In this document: positions 58,219 to 64,000 of the stretch, piece by piece
Layout: every line of letters begins with the position of its first letter
How positions within the stretch are numbered: the first letter of the stretch is position 1
Notes under the pieces: model-generated
The model's database searches: none
Seen by the model: the letters and a program-made list of their open reading frames with translations, nothing else
What the model was told of the DNA's origin: nothing
Source of the DNA: Ursus arctos
Taxonomy: Eukaryota > Chordata > Mammalia > Carnivora > Ursidae
Assembly: GCF_023065955.2 (NCBI RefSeq)
Contig: NW_026622974.1
Location: 36,177,718-36,241,717 of the forward strand
Reading direction: 5' to 3'
DNA: 64,000 nucleotides
Position numbers and translations under genes: made by a program

Positions 58219-58349
58219 AAAGAATTTTTCAGAAGGTATTCTCTGCAGCAACTGGGACTTGTAACGGCGTGTAACTAGCCCCATTCCGCCAGTTCCCCTC
58301 AGTGCCCACAGCAGACGTTACTTGTCCATCGTGGCACGCCTTCCCACAG

Positions 58350-58509
58350 ATCTGAGTGTGCTGCGGAACCCTCTTCAGCGGCATTCTCCAGACCACTATG
58401 ACCAACCAGAGCCGATACAGCAAAGAACTCGTCTTTGCCAGCCCTTGGCCCCGTGTTTCTGGTCAGCCTCGGCCGCGTTGCCAGCTCTAGCTTTCCTGAA
58501 TGGAGGGAG
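58350..58509 (+). other. Candidate exon (160 bp), gene unknown
   Basis: cacgccttcccacag (AG at 58348-58349) is a good acceptor and gggag|gtaaga (GT at 58510-58511) a good donor. The segment is open in the frame of 58322-58513 (reading RNPLQRHSPDHYDQPEPIQQ), which stops just past the donor. The opposite strand also has a strong acceptor, ccctccattcag with exon start at 58495, followed by an open frame to 58299. The strand cannot be settled and no family is recognised. It may be an exon of an unknown transcript or a coincidence in GC-richer DNA. Confidence 0.22.
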
Positions 58510-59006
58510 GTAAGACGAAGGCACTTCAAAACTATTTATTTCTAGAGCCCCTGAATCAAAGAAGCACCCGGCCTTTAGGGATTCTGGAAGAATAACATCT
58601 GGGAAGTCATTTCCAGCCGTAGGAAGTCCAGGTCTAAGCAGCGGGGAGGAACCAACGGGCATGAGAGTCACACCGGTGATCTCGCTGTCTGCTGAGTCCC
58701 AGTTGAACTGGGCGTGAGCGATCTCCATTCTGTAAAGGGTTTAGGGAGAACCCAGGATGCCCCAGGACAGCAACCTGAGTTTATAGACGAGGACAGTAGG
58801 CTTAGAATTAGCAAAACAGACGCTAGCTGCCTGCCGGAATGAAAGAGGGAGGTTGAGGCAGCTGGGCACCGGGGAAAACCTCATTAACTGCCCTTCATCG
58901 ACAAAATACTTCCGATCATTTAGACAAGGTGGGGACTACCGTTAACTTCTGTCCTGCCTACGAAGAATGTTAGGTAAATTAGGAGGGCAAAAAGATTATT
59001 TTGTTT
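58510..59006. other. Unique sequence, nothing assigned
   Basis: Overlaps a minus-strand frame of 110 codons (58396-58728) without recognised similarity; a MIR-like trace ('gtttatagacgaggacag') lies near 58780. Confidence 0.35.
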
Positions 59007-59018
59007 AAGAGAACAGAT

Positions 59019-59218
59019 GGTGGGTTGTTTTTTTTTTAAGATTTATTTATTTGAGAGAGTGAGAGAGAGATCAGGGGAAGGGGCAGAAGGAGAAGGAGAG
59101 AGAGAATCACAGGCAGACTCCCTCACTGAGCCCGGAGCCCGATGCTGGGCGAATCTCATGGCGCTGAGATCATGACTCGAGCCGAAATTAAGAGTCGGAC
59201 GCTCAACTCAGGCGCCCC
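59019..59218 (-). mobile_element. CAN-SINE, full length
   Basis: Antisense tail aagatttatttatttgag, GA-rich body, 'gaatctcatggcgctgagatcatg', head 'caactcaggcgcccc' with a short deletion. TSD aagagaacagat at 59007-59018 and 59219-59230. Confidence 0.94.
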
Positions 59219-59230
59219 AAGAGAACAGAT

Positions 59231-60344
59231 TGTTTTATACATTTAGAGAAACCCATGCTATTGAACATACTTGAGAATATAAGAATTGTATTTTATTTAA
59301 AATGTTCTCTAAAGCAGGCTCTTGCATAACTGGGTCTAGCCTTTGCCTAGGTGGTCTGAATCTGTTTATCCCAGCACTGCTCTAAAAGGCCCACTCTGGG
59401 CTTAGCAGAAAATACATAACCTCCTACCCCACAGACTCTTGTGATGACTGGCCTGATTCCTGATCCCCTTCCTGACCCAGCTGATATCTAGCTCCCTTCT
59501 GCTCTCCTCTTCATCTTCTAAGATTACCCGAATCTTTGTCTCACCTCTTCCACGTTGTCTCTTTTACGAATGCAACATTGACTTCCTTCAAGCCCCTGAC
59601 CCTTGGCTTCCTTTTCCAGGGTACTTAGAGTGGCGTCATGGAGAAACCTCGCCCTTAATAGAGATTCCCTGAAATGGCTCATCTTCAGGTCTTTCCCCTA
59701 GTGTTGCCCCCAACAGGGGTGGCCCAGGCTTGAACCCAGACACAATAGTGAGATTTCAATACAGAACATTTTAAAGCAGATTTAGCAATTGGGTGTGTTT
59801 TCATTTGTTTACTCTGAAATATCTTCTCACTTTCCTTATGGCATATTTCTCCCCAGTCTTAGTTCTTTCACAACCAACCAACCAACCTTAGGGATCTTCT
59901 TCTAAAGTTGTTAGCTATTACTGAAATTTTCTTTATAAATATCTCTAACAGCCTAGGAGCACGATTGCCGGGTACTGCTTATTTTTGCCGAAGTATATAT
60001 TTTATCTCGCAACTCTAGCAGGGGTTGAGGTGCTTCACCTTGAGATTCTGGAACCCGACAAACTGAAGAATACTGACCATGCAACCTGTGCAACCATGCA
60101 ACCATCCAGTCTCTGAATATCTCAGTATTTCAAGGACTCAGTCTCAAATATATAAAGGCATTCACAAACAGACCACAAATGGATCACGAGAAGTTATTCA
60201 AGATTTACTCACTATATAGGCTGGACCTCCTCTCTTTGACCTTAAAGTAACAGGTATTCAGGGAAATCTTATCTGAACTTCTCGTCTAGATTAGTTTCTA
60301 TTTATACTCAGTCATAGCACTTTCCCCTCATGGGCCTTCCCACT
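59231..60344. other. Unique sequence, nothing assigned
   Basis: Includes (CCAA)n at about 59871-59887. No exon is recognised. Confidence 0.35.
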
Positions 60345-60505
60345 AGGATAATCATACGGTTATTGGTGTGATTATTTATTTAACGTATGGCTCTCCCGCT
60401 ATTACAGGCTTCACGAGGGCTGGGGTCTCGGTTTTGTTCTGTGCTGTACTCCAGTGTTTATTACTATACCTGACAAACAATAGGTGATCATTAAATTTAG
60501 AAGCT
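60345..60505 (+). mobile_element. L2 LINE 3' end
   Basis: 'aggcttcacgagggctggggtc', 'tgttctgtgctgtactccag', 'tactatacctgacaaacaatag' and 'gtgatcattaaat' follow the sense L2 terminus. Confidence 0.7.
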
Positions 60506-60529
60506 ACAGTAGAAGATCCTATTTTCTAT

Positions 60530-62000
60530 GGCAACAAATAGAAAAAAACCCCACAGGAATAAATAGGACAATAAATATGGAAAACACAGATGAAGAAACT
60601 TTAAAATACTTCTGAAGGGTACAAGGAAGATATGAATAAATGCGAAGGCATACCATGCTCTTAGACAGGAACCTCAGTTACCACAGAGAAGTCAACCTGC
60701 ACTGAATTAGCCTGCATAGTTCACAGGTTGCCCAAGTTATGCCAATATATCCTTTTTTAAACTTGAAACTTCTAATGTTCAAATGAAAATAAACAAAAGA
60801 AGGGCCAGGAAAATTTAAAACAACAATCAGGAGGATTATACCTCCCAGATAATGTATTACAAAAACTTTAATAATTAAACTCTGGTACTGACACGTGAAC
60901 AGGCAGAGAGAACAATGGGATGGATGGGAAAGTCTAAGTTGCATCACAAATTAATGACACACGACGACTTTTTCATTAAATGATGTTGGGACATGTGAGT
61001 TACCATCTGGAAAAAAATAAAATTGAACCTGTACCTCGTGTCATATACATCAGCATAATCTCTGAAATGGATAGGAAATTTAAGTGTAAAACTGAAAACC
61101 ATAAATGTAATAGAGAAAAATGTAGCAAAATTCATTTGTGATCTTGGAGCAGGAATGTCTTTGTAACTATGTTAGGATCTAGAAGCCATAAATGAAAGAT
61201 TGATAAATTAATTAGATATACAAAATTTAAAAAAAAAGATTCCTGCATGGAAAAAAGAAAAAAAAAAAACAAGTGAAAAACAACTTCTTGTGCAAAGTAA
61301 GAAGACAAGTAACAAAATAGGGGGAAAAACCCCACACGATATTTATCACAGAATAAAAAGCTGCTCTCCCTGTGTAAAGTGTAAAGTTTTATCATTGCAG
61401 TTGTACCATTTTACTTTTAACAATGGAAGAGCTAGGGTGCCTGGGAGCCTCCATCTCTGCCCCCTCTCTCTCTCTGCCCCCTCCCCCCTCTCTAAACCAA
61501 ATAAATAAAATCTTAAAAAACAATGAAAAAGCTAGAGATCATATCAAAAGTTCCTAGAAATTATCAAGAAAAAGACCCAGACCAACCATCCAATAAGAGA
61601 TTGGCAGCACATTCTGGTGAGAGGCTGGGGGCCTGCAGGTTCACACCTGCTGGTAGGAGTGTGAACTGATAAACATTTACAGAAACAACGCAGCAAAAGT
61701 TATCAGAATTATACATGTGTTAATTATATAAAATACATGAAAAATATGAAGTTATGGACATTGACCTGGTGACCTAACGTCCATTTAAAGGAGACTAGAC
61801 CCATATGAGAGCATATGCATATAATGGATACTGCTCAGCTTAAGAATGACTGCTATCGTTCGTATGTACTTAAGGAAGCCCTCCAAGATCCTTATGTGAA
61901 AAAAAAAAGGCAAGGCTTGAAACTAGGTGCACAGTCCAAAAAAGATTTTATGTATGTATATGTGTACATACACTCGTGTGTACATACACACATGTAAACA
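60530..62000 (+). mobile_element. Ancient L1, ORF2 to 3' region
   Basis: Sense L1 ORF2 text: 'cgaaggcataccatgctcttag', 'gaacctcagttaccacag', 'tgatgttgggacatgtgag', 'aaattgaacctgtacctcgtg', 'aaaactgaaaaccataaatg' and 'gatcttggagcaggaatgtc'. Later 'catataatggatactgctcagc' marks the region near the end of ORF2. Many stops and indels; right edge uncertain. A small SINE (61436-61518) lies inside. Confidence 0.75.
61436..61518 (+). mobile_element. 83-bp deleted CAN-SINE
   Basis: Head ggtgcctgggagcctccatctc joins directly to the CT-rich region and ccaaataaataaaatc tail; the tRNA body is missing. TSD aacaatggaagagctag (61419-61435) / aacaatgaaaaagctag (61519-61535). Confidence 0.88.
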
Positions 62001-62290
62001 TGCATATTGAATATGCATAAGGAAACTCACAAAGGAAAATAGGAAAATTCCTGAGAGAGCTTCCTGTTAAGATGGTTTGAGAGTGGGAAGAGGGAACTAG
62101 GTGATTATGAGACAGGGTAGGAGATAGGCTTCTCATTGTATGACTTTTATTGCTTATTTTACTTCTTTACTAGGGTAATTCACATTTAATAAATTAAGCA
62201 AATAAACTGAATTTGAGAGAAAAAAAATAACATCACCTAGAAAAAAGGAAACTGCTCATTCTATGAAATGAAGTTCCAGGGACTGGATAC
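62001..62290. other. AT-rich sequence, possible L1 end
   Basis: Contains the imperfect palindrome tgcatattgaatatgca (62001-62017). The preceding 40 bases hold two copies of tgtgtacatacac (61961-61973, 61977-61989). Confidence 0.4.
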
Positions 62291-62301
62291 AAGTACACCA
62301 G

Positions 62302-62396
62302 GGGGGCGCCTGGCTGGCTCGGTCGGTAATGATGAGACTCCAAAGTGCTGGGCGTAAAGTTTACTGAAAAAAATATTTTTAGAAAATTTTTTTAAA
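62302..62396 (+). mobile_element. 95-bp deleted CAN-SINE
   Basis: Head gggggcgcctggctggctcgg then 'gatgagactccaaagtgctggg' and 'cgtaaagtttactgaaaaaaa' tail. TSD aagtacaccag (62291-62301) / aagtgcactag (62397-62407). It resembles the short older subtype at 57711. Confidence 0.85.
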
Positions 62397-62407
62397 AAGT
62401 GCACTAG

Positions 62408-64000
62408 AGGGATACCAAGGCCAGTGTCACAATGTTTTCTCTTCTTATTATTTTAAGCTGCCTTAAGTCAGTTCTGGAACTGGATGGGGGCAAACAAATA
62501 AATGTGTGTATTTATGCTAACAGACTGTTGGTTAGTCTTGGTTTATCTAGACGGACAAAGAATTCCTTTACATTAGGAAGTGTTTGCTACCTCAGAATTA
62601 TGTGAGGACTCAGTGAGGGCCTAATTAGTACCCCCTCTTAGGAGACGTTCACTGGGTTTTGTGCTGCTGAAGGACGGGTGGAAGGCATCCTGGCATTTCA
62701 TCCACCAAGAAAAGAATCTCAAAACCAAATAGAGTAAAATTCATTAACTTCTCACTAGAAACAAACCTACCTCGAGGGGAAACCAAACATACTCTTCTAG
62801 ACAGCGCCAGTTGTGGCCTCCATCTTTGTGGTGTGAAAGGAACATCAGAATCAGAAATCACTTTTAATTAAGTATACGGCTTGTCACTGCTGTCATACCA
62901 TTTTACTTGGACAGCGGAAGAGCCGGAGATTATAAAACAGATTTCCCTTCTTTCAGAACACACTTCTATCTTAGGGTCAGTCTCTCTAAGAGCATACAGT
63001 GTCTGTGTCCAAAACCCAAACAGAAGTTTCCTTGAGATTCTGTTTAAAATAGAGGTCCTGATGAAATCCACATGGCTTACATTTAACCGAAGTGATGTTG
63101 ATTGACAGGGGAAAGAGCTTTAATAACTGCTAAGAAATAGGACTTCATTGTGGACTGAGGAAGTTTACCCCAAATTATGAGGCTGAGATGAAAATCTTAA
63201 ATTCCTTAAATTCTTACCGGAGTCATTCCTAACTCCTGTCTTCCTTTGACATCAATGGCTGAAGTATTTTCCACCCTCACCTTGCCAGGAAAGCCTGCCA
63301 GAACCATCTTTGCACACATCATCTCTTGGGTGAAGTCTTGTGAAGTGATGAACGGGCCCCCGTGACAGAGAGCAGGGAGGGGGAGGGGAAAGTGGCCCCA
63401 AATGAGCAGAACAGACTAAGTGTTGCTCACCCACTTCAGGCCCTCGGTTGAAAGAGCTGCGGGGTGCCACCCTAGTATCAGTTAGTTTTTCTTTGATACT
63501 GATGTGAACAGTTTCTAGGAGACGATTTAAATGGGTGTTGCTGCCCTAATATAGGTGTAGCTCCCTTTTGTAAGCAATACAACTTCTGTTCTCAGTAGCG
63601 CCTTTCCTTGAGCTCTTCCGAAGGGTTACTTTAGTCAAGAGTTCGCATTCTTGGTCATTCCCTGCATTTTAAATGAATATGTCTGAGGTAGATATTCGGA
63701 ACTCTCTCGTTTTCTGAGATAATCATATGCACGTGTATAAATATATACAAATACTTGTTCATTATTATCTGTTTCCCTCTGCTAGAACAAAAACTGCATC
63801 GAAAGAGAAGCCTCATCCATCAATGGAAGCTGAAATTAGTGGCCAAAACCCTAAGTAGAAACAGTCATGTGTGTAGCCTCAGAGGGTCTCTCTCCAAATT
63901 TACTAATACATGTAGTGGTTTTAGAAAGACCACAGATTCAAGATGGAGCTTTTCCCCCCGTCCCTGAGTGTGCACTGGAGTTAGCAACCCACTTTCAAGT
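62408..64000. other. Unique sequence to the window end
   Basis: No repeat or coding exon is recognised. Short frames at 62881-63105 (plus) and 62649-62861 (minus) show no known similarity. Confidence 0.4.

Noticed and set aside
1..64000. Bacterial or phage system such as a defence island or operon
   Set aside because: The whole window is filled with mammalian SINE, LINE, LTR and DNA repeats, lacks long dense ORFs, and has no ribosome-binding-site pattern.

Overview
The window is vertebrate nuclear DNA from a carnivoran, most likely a bear-like arctoid. The evidence is about 20 copies of the tRNA-Lys-derived carnivore SINE (CAN-SINE/SINEC), many with perfect target-site duplications (TSDs), carnivore-type L1 3' ends, and older mammal-wide repeats (MIR, L2, MLT2, Tigger and hAT remnants). 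The youngest SINEs carry the head 'ggcacagcggttaa' and the body 'ggctcctccgct', which I associate with Ursidae; that narrower call is inference. There is no operon-like coding, rRNA, tRNA gene or CRISPR array.

No confident protein-coding exon of a host gene was found. Apart from a 149-codon L1 ORF2 remnant (33119-33568), the open frames are short, overlap on several frames of GC-richer DNA, and resemble no family I recognise. Two stretches (3146-3263 and 58350-58509) look exon-like because good splice sites flank an open frame. The window is best read as intergenic or intronic sequence with one orphan CpG island promoter (about 21150-21960). That island holds a palindromic E-box and a ZNF143-type site 20 bp apart.

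Layout: 0-3 kb, L2 and SINEs; 3-13 kb, mostly unique AT-rich sequence with a possible exon, one SINE and a MIR carrying a 120-bp insertion; 13-20 kb, L2, a Tigger-like element and MIRs; 20.7-22 kb, CpG island; 22-32 kb, L2, MIR, SINEs and an antisense L1; 32.7-35 kb, a nested LINE stack; 35-40 kb, an MLT2 LTR inside older LINE sequence, SINEs and a strong hairpin; 40-49 kb, largely unique, AT-rich and possibly regulatory; 49-54 kb, SINE, MIR and a 1.8-kb antisense ancient L1; 54-60 kb, GC-richer unique islands and SINEs; 60-62.4 kb, sense ancient L1 ORF2 with small deleted SINEs; then unique sequence to the end.

The most informative structure is the nested stack at 32.69-34.95 kb. An older, apparently twin-primed L1 is interrupted by a younger 5'-truncated L1. 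The younger copy seems to have carried about 570 bp of 3' flanking DNA, including a MIR fragment, into the site; the block has a 14-bp TSD. A SINE then landed in the older L1. Repeat family names come from recognised consensus features, not from a database search.
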